Below the pieces are notes generated by a model. It had not been told where the DNA came from, ran no database searches, and worked only from the letters and a program-made list of their open reading frames with translations. From Impatiens glandulifera (lineage: Eukaryota > Streptophyta > Magnoliopsida > Ericales > Balsaminaceae): a DNA stretch of 64,000 bases. Every line of letters begins with the position of its first letter. Within the stretch, counting starts at the first letter, position 1. A program made the position numbers and the translations under genes. The stretch covers positions 28,267,819 through 28,331,818 of the forward strand of contig NC_061868.1 in assembly GCF_907164915.1 (NCBI RefSeq), read 5' to 3'. Below, piece by piece: positions 38,035-49,843 of the stretch.

Positions 38035-39850
38035 TCCAGATGATTAGAGAACCAGTTCCTACCCCTAAACCTGCCGAAATTCCAGGGAAAGGAAAGGAAA
38101 AGATGTGGCTGTGTTTGCTCCTGAACATACATCTAAAGCTAATCAAATGATCGACCTTATCATGAAAGAGGTTGAAGTGAAAGCAGTTGAAAGAATTGAA
38201 GCTTTCGATACGTGAATGAGACATAGACTCCACTCTCCATTCGCTGAGATGATAAACAGTAAGAATATAGCGAAGGAGTGGAAGGAAATGTTGAAAACGG
38301 AGAAGTATATCTTCTCTTAGACGAAAACGAAGAATGTCCATGAAGTTCTTAAGCGAAGAGAGCTTGTCATGGAAAACGTGATAGGGAAAGCACTTTATCC
38401 ATATTACTGTCAATGGAAAGAAAAATGCAACTCCTTTGACAAGACGGCTCAAGTGGACGCGAAGATTCTAAAACGCATCTGCTTACTCATGGAGTCCTAT
38501 TGCTCCACTACCAGTCGATTCATTCACGACAAAGAGTCATCTAAATCAATTGGTCTTTGAATCAAACCATCACGTGCAGATCTCAACTACTTAGACGACG
38601 ATGAGGAAATGATATTCATTGATGACATGCCATCTCCTCAAAGCAATCCTCGTCAAATTTTCGGAGCTGAGCAGATGCTCTCGGGAGATGAAGAGCAGAT
38701 GACTATTCATCTCGCCGAACAGAAAATATCATCTATTGAAGAAAGGAGGGTATTTGAATGTCATCACATTGACCAAATGTCCCTCCCATCTGAAGTTCAC
38801 CAAGAAATTCCTCTCGTTGAGGAGGAGGAGAAGGTTATTGCTCCTGAAGTTGAGTAGATGTCGTCCATTTAGAAAGAGACGTCCGAAGTTCCCTTGACGT
38901 CTGAATAAAGGAAGTCACCGTCTGTTGAGGGGGAACCCTTAAAGTCATCCGAACAGAGGCTGGATCCGTCAGTTGAGAAGGAAGCCTCGAAGTCATCTGA
39001 ACTAGAACAGATGCCATCTACTGAGAGGGAACTCTCGAAGACGTCTAAACAAAAGCAGATCCCATCCGCTGAGGGGGAACATGTTCAATCCCAAGGGGAG
39101 TCTGAAGCCAAATCTGCTAAATCCTCCTCCAATCCGAAGAGAAGATACCCAAAGAAAGGTTCCCCTCCCCCTCCAACGTTAAAAGATCCATCTCCCATCC
39201 AATCCAAATAAACCTCCATCCCCTAATCATTGTCTTCGTTTTGAAGATATATCAGGTTATGTTTTGGAGTTATGTGGTGAAATCCAAGAAGATCTCTCTA
39301 GGGCAATGATGAATGCTCCCCAAGCACTTGCCAAATAAAACAAACTAAAGCACTCAATGCAGGTAAGATTTCATGGTAATCATATTCGTTCTATTCTTGT
39401 TGGGTCACATCTTGCATCTTTTTCCCATTCATCCTCTAAGGACGCATCTCCAAGAGTCATGAACTTTTAAAAGCTTATTTTGGACTCTCTGTCCACTATT
39501 CAATAAAGTGTTCAGTCTTTGGGTTTAAGAATGGAGAATATTGAGAAGACTAATGTTGCGAACTCCAAAGCAAACGTTTCAAACTCCAGGGAAAATGTTG
39601 TGAACGCCAAGGCGCATATTGCCTTAGCCAATGCCCAAAAGAGCACCAATAAAGATCTACTGGAAACTGCTAAAGATGTTAAAATTCTCCATACTCGGGC
39701 TGGAAGAATGCATAAATTCATCTTCACTCATATCAATAAGACTTATGTCAAAGACGAGTCTCGGAATCTTGAACGTCACAATGACACAAGATCTACATTG
39801 GAGTCCCTCACTCAACAAGTCATGGAGATAGCCAAATCTCTTCAAGCTAT
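38035..39850 (+). pseudogene. C-terminal half of the extra retroelement ORF (paralogue of 44060-47577)
   Basis: Near 38040 the frame reads MIREPVPTPKPAEIPGKGKEK, which matches IIREPLPTPKLVVVLGKGNG at about 45550 in the second copy. The collinear blocks KEWKEMLKTEKYI, VLKRRELV and SSK(S/L) follow in both. Downstream is an acidic region with degenerate repeats of about 17 residues (PSVEGEPLKSSEQ, PSVEKEASKSSEL, PSTERELSKTSK, PSAEGE) at about 38900-39085, then a likely coiled coil (39519-39850). It is broken by stops, several of them directly after Glu where repeats elsewhere have Gln. It ends against an LTR. Confidence 0.8.
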
Positions 39851-40041
39851 GGAAGCTGAACTATAGGGAAAAATTAAGTAAAGAGTTAATTAACTTAGAA
39901 GAAATTGTTGGGAAGAACCAAATTAAGAGTTAATTAACTTAGAAATTATAAAATATTAAAGAACTGAGTTTTGATGATGTTTAAATATGAAAGAAGCTAA
40001 GTCGTTTAATTGTTTTTGTGCAGGAGCATCAAGCTATGTTG

Positions 40042-40480
40042 AATTAGACGTGGTCTAAGTAGGAAATCTAGACATAGTTAGACGTGCAAGTCTAACAGAT
40101 ACGTAGTTAGACGTGCAAGTCTAACATATACGTAGTTAGACGTTCAAGTCTAATAGATACGTAGTTAGACGTGTAAGTCTAACAGATACGTAGTTAGACG
40201 TGCAAGTCTAACAGATACGTAGTTAGACGTGCAAGTCTAACAAATACGTAGTTAGACGTGCAAGTCTAACAAATACGTAGTTAGAAGTTACAGTCTAACA
40301 GATACGTAGTTAGACCTGCAAGTCTAACAGATACGTAGTTTGACGTGCAAGTTTAACAGATACGTAGTTAAACATTGCATTCTAACTCCATTAGACTTGG
40401 TTGTCTAATGGAACTCGCTGCTAGACATTGGCGTCTAACTCCCTTAGACCTGAAAGTCTAATGGAGCACGTCTAATGTCT
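40042..40480 (+). repeat. U3 array of TTAGAC palindromes in the 5' LTR
   Basis: A regular 29-bp unit: GTTAGACGTGCAAGTCTAAC (7-bp arms) followed by AGATACGTA. Near the end the motif changes to CTCCATTAGACTTGGTTGTC and similar pairs. Confidence 0.9.
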
Positions 40481-40749
40481 CGCTTCAGCAGCCATTTAAA
40501 GTCAGCATACGTCCACCACGATTAACTAGTTGTACGCTACTCCTGCTCCACTCTTTCGTGTAGTCTAGTACGCCAGTTATTTGCATCAAATGAATGAACG
40601 CCACGTACGCGAATATTCTTCCCACTACTTGTTCAATGCAGAACAGTTCTAGAAGGATATCTGGTGCACTACCGTTTAGTACAGCCACGATCCATGAGCA
40701 TAGAGTCTGTTGTACTCTTGTACTATGGGGCTTTCCAATGGATTCTTTC

Positions 40750-40755
40750 CACGTG
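40750..40755 (+). promoter_or_regulatory. G-box/ABRE-like CACGTG upstream of the LTR TATA box
   Basis: The context is TTCCACGTGTCCATG, about 35-40 bp before CTATTTATAG. The same CCACGTGT context occurs in the 3' LTR (51417-51422) and the nested LTR (48783-48788). bZIP or bHLH binding is an inference from the motif. Confidence 0.6.
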
Positions 40756-41286
40756 TCCATGAAGAAGATCCAACCATTGATATCCTTCTACTATTTATAG
40801 TTGGTCAAGGACAACGGACAAATCACCAATTATCGGTTACTGAATTGAATACTTTTCTTATTCATTCACTCTTGCACTTACTGATTCCATTCATCTTCCA
40901 AGTTCAAGATGATTATCATATTGTAAGTTGAATAGAGGTTGTTCTGTTCAACAGAGTGTTAGCTAGTTCAGTAAACTGTATCTGATTCAAAGTATATAGT
41001 GAAATCCTTCCAGTTGTTGGAAGAAGTGGTGACGTATGGAAGTTTGCTCTGAACATCCATAAACAACTTGTTGTGTTCTTTACCTTCTGTCTTTCATTTT
41101 TCATTGGTTCAAAGCTTCAAACTTAAACAAACAGTTCCAGACTTGAATCGTTTCAAGAGTTTGTGAAGGTTTGCGAAGAATAGAAAGTGATATTAATCCC
41201 TCACAGAATCTATATCAATCCGTTTATCCGAAGTTGCTAATAATAGTCAGACCACTCTCTCTATTGGTTGAACCGATCCTATCAAA

Positions 41287-41299
41287 TGGTATTAGAGCC
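41287..41299 (+). other. Primer binding site (tRNA-iMet type)
   Basis: TGGTATTAGAGCC, two bases after the LTR end. It differs from the usual TGGTATCAGAGCC by one base. Confidence 0.88.
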
Positions 41300-41338
41300 C
41301 TATTTTCTATTTTCAAGTTATCTCCAAGAACCTTAATT

Positions 41339-43115
41339 ATGTCTAAAGATGCCAACTCCACCACGATTCATATGTTTTCAAAAGAAAACTACATGGTGTG
41401 GAAGAAGAGAGTTCGTGCTCATCTTGCATCTCTTCATGATGACACGTGGAGTGTTGTCACAGATGGTCCCATCAAAATCGAAAAAGAAAAATTCGAATGG
41501 ACTAACAAAGACAAGAGAAAGAATAACCTCAACAACTTGGACATGGACGTTCTGTACAAATCTCTTGACGAAAGCATGTTCAACTACATCATTGCATGCG
41601 AGACCGCCAAAGAAATCTGGGACAAACTCACTCAATTGTGTGAAGGCAACGAGCAGACCAAAGAAAACAAAATTATGGTTCGACAACTTCGAAATGCGTC
41701 CTAGAGAGACTATGACTGAGTTCGATGCAAGGTTCAACAAGATTGTCACCACTCTAGCCATTCTTGGAAAGACCTACAGTAACAGAGAAGTTATTATAAA
41801 GGTCATGCGAGCATTACCAAGAGAGTGGGACATCAAGACCATGGCGACTAGGGAGTCCAAAGACCTCAATAAGATGGAGCTCTTCGACTTGCATGCCAAT
41901 CTAAAGGCCTATGAGTTTGAGCTAAACTATAGGATTGAAGAGGAGCATCCCTCATCCACCATCATTACCAAGGCCCTGGTGACTGCAGAGGAGCCACCCG
42001 TTGCCGCTGAAGTGAAGATAGCTGCCCAGCAGCTCAACAACGATGATATGGCTCTCTTCGTGAAGAAGTTAGGCAAATTCATGAAGAAGAACAATTCTAA
42101 CTCAAGCTCCTCAAATATCAATGATGATAAGAAATTTAAATCTAACGTGAAGTGCTTTAACTGTGGTATTTTAGGTCATTACAAATCAGAATGCCGAAAG
42201 CCGAAGCGTGATGAGAAGAAGAAGGACGAAAAGAAAGAAATGAAAGCTCTTATGGCAGCCGACATAAAGGCCAAATGGAACTACAATGACTCTGACTCAT
42301 CATCCAACGATAGTGATGATGACGAGGTTGCTTGTTTCATGGAGAGAGAAGAAGAAGAAGCTGAGGAATCTGAGGTATTTGATATTTCCTCTGAAGAAAT
42401 TTTACGGGAGGAACTGGTAGCTGCACTCAATGACATGGTCATAGAGTATAAAAAGATATCAGAATCCCATAATGAAATAAAATCCACCTTTGAAATGTCT
42501 CAACCGATTTTATGTCAAACTCCAGAACCAAAAGTTTTTTAAAACAACAATGTAGAGGTCACATTTGAGAATGAGACGCTCAAAGAAAAGTTTCAAACTC
42601 TTTCTTCTGAAAACAAACGTTTAAACTATATTGTTAGTTCTTGGACAAGGTCTAGAGAAGTTGTCAAATATTAGATTAGTCTGTTGAAACCTACTGGATG
42701 CAAATCCATTATAGGATTTGATAGCGATGACTCAGATAAGTCCTATAAGAAGTTAAACTCAACAACTGACAAGCTTAAGCCAATAAGCTTTGTCAAAAGG
42801 AGTTTAACTGATATTTGAACTGATCCAAGCTGTGAGGATCTAATTTTAAAGGATGAGATAACTTATGTTCCACCAATTGTTAGCTAGCTGAAAATTAAGT
42901 TAGAAGCAGTCAGCAAGTCTGGCAAACCAAAACCTGACAAGAAGTCAAGGAGTCTTAAAAGAAAATCATCTTCTAAAGTTAAGGGATCATTGACTAGCAG
43001 GAAGACGTTTTCTAAGTCAAAATTATACGCACTTATTACAACACAAAATAGAAAATCCATAAGAATAACTCAAATATGGATTCACAAGGGACTGATTGAT
43101 CGAGGACCAGAGTGA
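41339..43115 (+). pseudogene. Copia-like gag with a frameshift near 41686
   Basis: It starts MSKDANSTTIHMFSKENYMV at 41339, with NYMVWKKRV and TAKEIWDKL blocks typical of DUF4219/UBN2 gag. Near 41686 the frame moves; the second frame (to 42542) carries RPRETMTEFDARFNKIV, ALPREWDIKTM and the CCHC knuckle CFNCGILGHYKSEC, followed by an acidic Ser/Asp-rich part. Beyond the stop at 42540 the reading continues with further stops to WIHKGLIDRGPE near 43113, the same C-terminal motif as the gag at 3507. In the element at 1485-6585 the protease follows this motif; here it does not. Confidence 0.88.
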
Positions 43116-43379
43116 ATGTGAATACCAAACGTTGTAAATATTTCTTTGTGTAGGTGATACAGGAAAGCTGCAGGAAGGAAGCTTAGAGCATATTCTTCTG
43201 AAGACATGCTCTAGAAGATCAATAGTGGCACACGCCACTTCCGAGGACTAAGTGTTTTCTTCCTTAAAAATACTTTTCGGTCTTAGAGACCTTAAAACAT
43301 TTGTTTATTCTTTTTGTACAAGCATAAATTGAGGGAAATTTTATTGTGTAAATATGTTTAATCAGATGCACGCAGACGA

Positions 43380-43960
43380 AATATTTAATCGGTCTATTAG
43401 ACGAGAATGTCTAAAAGAAAATCAAGTACTTAGGTGTATATTTTCTTACATAGTATGTGCTTCTAAGTTGAATTGTCTTGGTTTAAAACCTACGCGGTTA
43501 GACATTGAAGTCTAATAGACGTTTAAACATTTATAAGACATGCGATGATAGTCGCTCACGTCTAACCAAACACACGTCTAATACGTGTTGTTCATGCGTA
43601 ATTAGACGTCGACGTCTAATAGACTCATGCGTCTAATGGACGTTTATTCCACCTAGATGCCAAAACGTAGAAGGAAATGAAACATATAACTACGTGTGCA
43701 GTTAGACGCTTCATCTTCAGACTAATTAAGGACAGATGTCCTTTATGCGCTATCATCTTATCTTCCCGCTCAAACATTAAAATCAGTCATCTCCTAGTAA
43801 CTTGAAGACGCGTGTCTCTCAATGTTAAGGAGAATGAATTATATACCCTTTAAATTAATGATGACTACCTTTGGGAAATGGTGTCTAACATTAATTAGTG
43901 GGTCCTCTTTCTGTCAAAAAAGTGATGGTTATGCCATGTGACATTTCGGATTCTATTTAA
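43380..43960 (+). promoter_or_regulatory. Palindrome-rich region with a TATA-like site before the extra ORF
   Basis: It resembles LTR U3 sequence: scattered GTCTAA/TTAGAC pairs (43400-43700), including a perfect 20-bp palindrome at 43601-43620, then TCTATTTAAGG near 43950 and a CT-rich leader to about 44040. It could be an internal promoter for the extra ORF or the remnant of another LTR. Function is inferred only. Confidence 0.5.
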
Positions 43961-44059
43961 GGACATCGTCCATGCGCCTGAAGTTTTTACGGTCATATAT
44001 CTCTTAAGAACCCTAGTTTTTCTCTAACTTCTCTCTAAGAAATCGTGTCATCTTCTTCA

Positions 44060-47000
44060 TCTTTTCTCAAATAGCTAACAAGAAACCCATTACTCTTGGT
44101 CACAACAACTTGCAGGTGGACTTCGCATCGGTTTACACCCTTGATCAACAAGACATTGTTGATATGTTCCATTCCTTTGAGTATTCCGGTCTTGGAAAGT
44201 ATCTTGGCAGTCCGTTCATCTTCTACGAGAAGGAAGTCTGAGAGTTTTTTAAGACGACGAATGTGGTCGGAGAATCCATTACAGCAACTATGAACAAAAT
44301 GCCTATCTCTTTCAATGAATCTACCTATGCAGAGTTTCTTGAACTTCCATCGGAGGGTCATACTTTTAATCTTGCGTTTCCAGCAGAAACTATCTCGGAG
44401 ATGAAGATCGTTTTCTCGAACGACAATTCTGCAATCAGGCTAAACGGGAAGAAGAAGGCCCTAAAGTCGCATTTCATTCTGTTAAACGATATTGTAGCAA
44501 AGGCTCTTGAAAGCAAAGCAGGTTCGTTCGACATGTACGGCTAGGATCGCTTCGACTATATGACGAACATTTCAAAAGGTATTCAAGTCAACTGGGCATC
44601 TACGCTATTCTCTAATCTGAGCGAGTTGGTTTACTCTAAGAATATGGAGAGTGTGGGCTTCTCAGCCCAACTCAGCCAATTTCTGAAGTATTTTGGTGTT
44701 CCTTTGAGCGAGGGTGAGGCTATAAACCCGAGTCACATATACACCAACTTCTCCGTGAATAGCACTCTTGCTAGAATGAAGCTCTCAAAGGATATGGTTT
44801 CTGGCTCTTCCAGCAAACAGATAGGTGGTCAGTCAGTCACTCAATCTAAACGACAGACTGCTTCTGTTCTGTCTACGGGGGCAAAAAGAACTAAATTTGT
44901 AATGGAGTCTACGACGAGCACAAATAGTCAAAAGAGCTCCCTAAATAAGTATTCTGGAGTAGTTGACTTTAGAGCAAGAAAGAGTCTTCCTCCTATTGTC
45001 TTCGTTCCTATCTCGTCACTTTCTCCATCCCCCAGCCCATTGAAGAAACCGACCAAGTCATTTGATCTTGTTGTTGATCAGAAGAAGGTGTCCAAGGCAT
45101 CCAATACGTCTAGTGCGTCTAATGCGTCTAAGCTATCTAAGACGTCTACTAAGGTAACTTCCTCCTCTACTCTGGCCTTTGTGCCTATTAGTGATGTTCT
45201 TGTTATGGAATAAGTTGTACGGCCGACTGTTGAGCCAATCGGTCCAAATATTGAAAATGTTGACAGGGTCTCTTCGCTTGTCCTCCTTGAAGTGACAGCA
45301 GCTGTTGAGGTTGCTGGTAATGTTGAAACTACCACTAAAACAGAGCAGGTTATTGCTTCAATTCTCGCTGTTGTATTATCTGAGCAGGGTCCTACTCTGT
45401 CGATTGTCGAGCCTCCCGCTATACAGATTATTGAAAAACAATATGTTATTATAGGAAAGGGCGTTCTGTCTACTCTTCCAGAAGGGGTCTTTTCGAAGCT
45501 TTTATCCCCTTTCGAAATTATGAGAGCAATAAGGGGAGCTTCAGGCATTATTATCCGAGAACCTTTGCCAACTCCTAAACTAGTTGTGGTTCTGGGAAAG
45601 GGAAATGGGATTGCTTCAGAATCTCCGGAGAAGATTTTTGAAGCTAACTGTATTATCAACCTTGTGATGGAGCAAGTGGAAATGAAGGCTACTAAGAAAA
45701 TCAACATCTTTGACACTTGGGTGAACTACATATTAGAAACTCAATTTGATGAGATGTTCTCAAAGAAGGAGATCGTGAAAGAATGGAAGAATATAATAAA
45801 GACTAAGAAGAGAATCCTTATATGGGCTAAAACTGATGTAGTTTGTGAAGCCCTCAAACGAAAAGAATTGGTGGTGGCTAACATCATGGGACATATTCTT
45901 CTTCCCATGATTGAGAAGAGAAAGACCAACTTCAACTCGCTCGACAGGGATGCTCTTACAGAGTAGAATGCTTTGAAGAGATTGGACCTCATCATGAAAA
46001 ACTATTGTTTAACAGTCCTTCAACAGATTCATGGAATAGAGTCTTCTAAGTTAAGTCTATTTCATGATTCATTTAGTGAAGACGAGCCAATGAAAATCTT
46101 TGAAGTAAATCAATCTACTTTCGAGGAAGATGAGTAGGATGCTGCCCATCTCATTGAGCTAGTCAACGTATCTTTTGAAGAGAAGCGAAATTTAGCCCAG
46201 CAAATTGTTGAACAGACTTCGGTCTTGGTTCAAACAGAAATTGTCTTAGAAGAAGAAGAGGTTGTTGCTAAAGACCTTCAATCGTCTATTCAACAGAAGG
46301 AGACATTTGAGGTGGCTCCTTCTAATCTTAATGAAGAAGAACATCCGGTGGGAGAAGATGAATCAACTAAGATTGCTGATCAATCTACTGAATTAGAAGC
46401 AAAGGGGGAACCTTTGAAGGAAGCTGATGTCGAGGAGATTCCCTCTATTGAGGGGAAACAAGATGATAAAGAAGATTCTTCAAAAGGTATTCCTTTGGAA
46501 GAATGCTTCATTCCAAGCTCTCCTATTCCTCGATCATCTCCTGTCATTTCCTATTCCTTTGGTAGACATTGTTGATAGAGTTAATGAATAACCTCTGCAT
46601 TCTGAGGATATGCCAGGAGGAACTCACCAAGCATGCGCTGACATTCTCAATGATCAAGAGCAGTCCAAGGATGCGTCCAAGGCTCCCTCTTCTCATTCCC
46701 AAGATAAAGAACCCGAGCGTTCTTTACAAGTACATGCGCAAGCTAGTCCAATTCAAACTGCTCTGGCTCACTCTCAAGTTGTGTCCTCAGCTGCTCATTC
46801 TTCCGAAGAGGCTTCTCCTGGAGAAGCAAACTTCTGTAATACAATGTTGGATGCGATAAATTCCATTAAACAGAATATGTTGGACATGCAGTCCAAATTG
46901 GCCAATCTTGAAAAGGGCTCAGTGTCAAGCCAAAAAGAGATGTCTTCCTTCCTTGCCATTCAAAAAAATTGGAGAAGACCATGCATAGAAACACGTATGA

Positions 47001-47577
47001 AGTCAACATTGAAAATTCTAAGTACAAAAAATTTGAGAAGAATTTCTTTAATCGTCAATTAGAGCAATATGTCGAGTCAAAGGCTTTCACCTTGGAACTT
47101 CATCAAGTCGTCATATTTGCAATGGATCTCCTTCAAGCCTAAATGATAGAAGTATCCAACTCAATGAATAGAGCAGAAGCAGAGAGAATGGGGCATGCTA
47201 ACTCTATTGTAAGGTCTATTCATGCTATTGAAGTGGTAGAGGCTATTACTGCTAAAGAAAGAACCCTTATTAAAATTCCTGCCGTTGTTGAAGATAATAA
47301 TGTTAAAAAAGGGGAAGTAGCTTTAGAGGGGTAGCTCAAGAGGTGGATCTACTAGATGAGCTACTAGAGGAACTCGATCAAAAAACGTAAAGTTGCTGAT
47401 GAGGAGATCGAAGGAGAGGGCAAACTAGTAAAGAAAGGTCAAGGTCGCAGAGGCGATAGAGGCGGTAGAAGTGGAGGCGGCCGAGGTGTTGTAACTCGAT
47501 TTCACAACCTCCTAACTAGTGATTCTCTGAATGAAGGCGATGCAGATGCAAACGTGAAAAGGGAAGGACCATAAATC
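44060..47577 (+). pseudogene. Long extra ORF of the retroelement, RGG-type C-terminus
   Basis: Open pieces at 44263-44541, 44560-45211, 45292-45966, 46225-46575 and 47143-47334 share one frame and are separated mainly by TAG/TAA/TGA. 46610-47062 lies in another frame. The N-terminal part (LGHNNLQVDFASVYTLDQQD, FHSFEYSGLGKYLG, SFNESTYAEFLELPSEG, then DRFDYMTNISKGIQVNW) is of the kind often annotated as putative plant transposon protein. The middle is Ser/Thr-rich, then acidic, and the C-terminus is Gly/Arg-rich (GQGRRGDRGGRSGGGRG), ending VKREGP. It has no enzyme motif I recognise. It is unlike gag or pol and could correspond to the additional ORF known from some Copia lineages. Role unknown. 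Confidence 0.72.
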
Positions 47578-47766
47578 TCTTTCTTTGCTTTTTCATTTTA
47601 AAACTTATGTTGGAATATTTTGGTAATCTACTTTAATCTCTATCGTATTTGATGGGTGTTTACATTACTTTATTAAGATTGTATGATTTTAACATCATCA
47701 AAAGAGATTTTTTTTTGGATTAACTCATAAACTCACCTGGTTTTGATAATATAGTTTAAATGATCA

Positions 47767-47779
47767 AAAATGGGGAAAT
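47767..47779 (+). other. Polypurine tract
   Basis: AAAAATGGGGAAA(T), directly before the LTR start TGTTGGG at 47780. The same tract occurs before the LTR start at 52438. Confidence 0.85.
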
Positions 47780-47803
47780 TGTTGGGAAAAATTAAGTAAA
47801 GAG

Positions 47804-49338
47804 TGTTGGGTCAAATTATTTTGACTAAGTGTCAAAGTAGTTTGACTATTGGAATTTTGATGATGAATGTATATAAAACTCAATTTATGTCGTCTAATCG
47901 TTTTTGGTGCAGGTGTATTGAAAACAGATTATATTAGACTAAGTCTGAATGAGATTCATTAGACTGATTGGGCATTAGATGCATTGAGTTAGACATGCAG
48001 TCTAACAGATATGTAATTAAACGTGCATTCTAACAGACGTAGTTAAACGTGCAGTCTAATAGACGTAGTTAGACGTGTAGTATAATAGACGTAGTTAGAC
48101 GTGCAGTCTAACAGACGTAGTTAGATGTGCATTCTAACAGAGATGTAGTTAGATGTGCAGTCTAACGGAGACGTAGTTAGACGTGCAGTCTAACGGAGAC
48201 GTAGTTAGACGTGTAGTCTAACGGATACGTAGTTAGACGTGTAGTCTAACAGATTAAAGTTAGACGTGCAGTATAACAAATGAGAGTTAGATGTGTAGTC
48301 TAACTCCTTTAGATTAGTTTGAAGGGATGTATAGTTAGACGTGCAGTCTAACTAATGAAAGTTAGACGTGCAGTCTAACTCCTTCAGATCAGTCTGAAGG
48401 GATGTGTTATTAGACGTGTTGTCTAATCCCACCAGCTGGTCTAATGGATCCTACTATTAGACGGGGGCGTCTAATTTCATTAGACGAGGTCGTCTAAGTG
48501 AAATATGTCTAATGTTATGCTTAAGTAGTTGCTTGAAGCTAGCACCCGTCTACCCACGATCAACTAGCTGTACGCTACTCCTGCTCCACTTTCTAGTGAA
48601 GATCCGTACGATAGTCAGTTGCAACCAATTTATTAATGCCACATAAGTAAATATTCATCCCACTACTTGTTTTTGCAGGAATATTCTAGAAGAATATTTG
48701 GCGCACTACCATATTGGTACGACCACGATCCTGGTACTCAGAGTCTGCTGTGTACTATGGAGGAGTTCCAATGGAAGCTCGCCACGTGTTATTATGGAAG
48801 ATTCGACCGTTGGTACCTGCTTCTTATTTAAAGATTCTCAAGGACAACGGAAGAACTGCTGGAATCGAAAATTATTCAATCTACGCATACAAACGAGCTG
48901 CTTTCTTGCTTTTACTGTGTGTTCAATCAAGAGAGAGTTAGAATCAAAGCATTGTTTTAGCTGAGTGATATTTTTCATCATATTGTAAGTTGAACAGAGT
49001 TTGTTCTATTCAACAGTGAACTAATCGTGCAACTGTATTTGATTCAAAGTAACTTATAGTGAATCCTTCCGGTGGTTGGAAGAAGGGGTGACGTAGGAGA
49101 GTTTGTTCTGAATATCCATAAACAAACTGATGTGTCTCTTTCATTCTGTCATCTTCTCATTCTTGGTTATAAGCTTCAAACATGAGCAAACGTTTCCGCA
49201 CTTGAATCGTTCAAGAGTTTGCAAGGGTTTGTGCATAATAGAAAGTGATTTAAATCCTTAACAGGATTTCTATCAAACCGTTTTTCGTAAGCCGTCATCT
49301 ATAGTCAGACCCCCGTATCTATCGATTACGCCGATCCT
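47804..49338 (+). mobile_element. Nested LTR (about 1535 bp) of the same family, TSD AAGAG
   Basis: It starts TGTTGGGTCAAATTATTTTG, like the solo LTR at 11755, and ends near GCCGATCCT. AAGAG lies at 47799-47803 and again at 49339-49343. The uninterrupted target AAAGAGTTAATTAACTTAG is present in the 5' LTR (39880-39899), which proves the insertion. The final bases of the LTR (ATCA/AACA) are lost. It carries its own TTAGAC array (47985-48490), a G-box at 48783-48788 and a TTATTTAAAG TATA-like site near 48825. Confidence 0.88.
47985..48490 (+). repeat. U3 array of TTAGAC palindromes in the nested LTR
   Basis: Units of about 22-28 bp: GTTAGACGTGCAGTCTAACAGACGTA and variants, ending with the CTCCTTCAGATCAGTCTGAAGGG hairpin-like block that is also seen at 11755-14629. 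Confidence 0.9.
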
Positions 49339-49843
49339 AAGAGTTAATTAACTTAGAAGAAATTGTTGGGAAGAACTAAGTGAAAAGTTAATTAACTTAG
49401 AAATTATGAAATATTAATCAAGTGAGTTTTGATGATGTTTAAATATGAAAGAAGGTAAGTCGTCTAATTGTTTTTGTGTAGGAGAATCAGACTATGCTGA
49501 ATTAGACGTGGTCTAAGCAGGCAAATTAGACGTAGTTAGACGTGCAAGTCTAACACATACGTAGTTAGACAGTCAAGTCTAAAAGATACGTAGTTAGACG
49601 TGCAAGTCTAACAGATACGTAGTTAGACGTTGCAATCTAACAGATACGTAGTTAGACGTGCAAGTCTAACAGATACGTAGTTAGACGTGCAAGTCTAACA
49701 AATACATAGTTAGGCGTTGTAGTCTAATAGATACGTAGTTAGACGTGCAAGTCTAACAGATACGTAGTTAGACGTGCAAGTGTAATCGATACGTAGTTAG
49801 ACGTGCAAGTCTAACCGATACGAAGTTAGACGTTGCAGTCTAA

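Larger units (their letters stand above)
39864..41284 (+). repeat. 5' LTR (about 1421 bp)
   Basis: Its end CGATCCTATCA precedes the PBS. The start matches the 3' LTR from GGGAAAAATTAAG; the first TGTT is lost or changed (CTATAGGG). It holds about 11 copies of a 29-bp unit GATACGTAGTTAGACGTGCA... at 40060-40380, a G-box CACGTG at 40750-40755, a TATA-like CTATTTATAG at 40791-40800, and the GGTGACGTATGGAAGTTTG family block near 41028. Its AAAGAGTTAATTAAC is the empty counterpart of the nested insertion in the 3' LTR. Confidence 0.88.

Noticed and set aside
40485..40760. Minus-strand frame that recurs at 51110-51427
   Set aside because: It recurs because both lie in copies of the same LTR; it is antisense to LTR sequence and matches no known protein.
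45078..45716. Long minus-strand open frame opposite the extra ORF
   Set aside because: It is the antisense shadow of the plus-strand pseudogene, which shares blocks with the other two copies.
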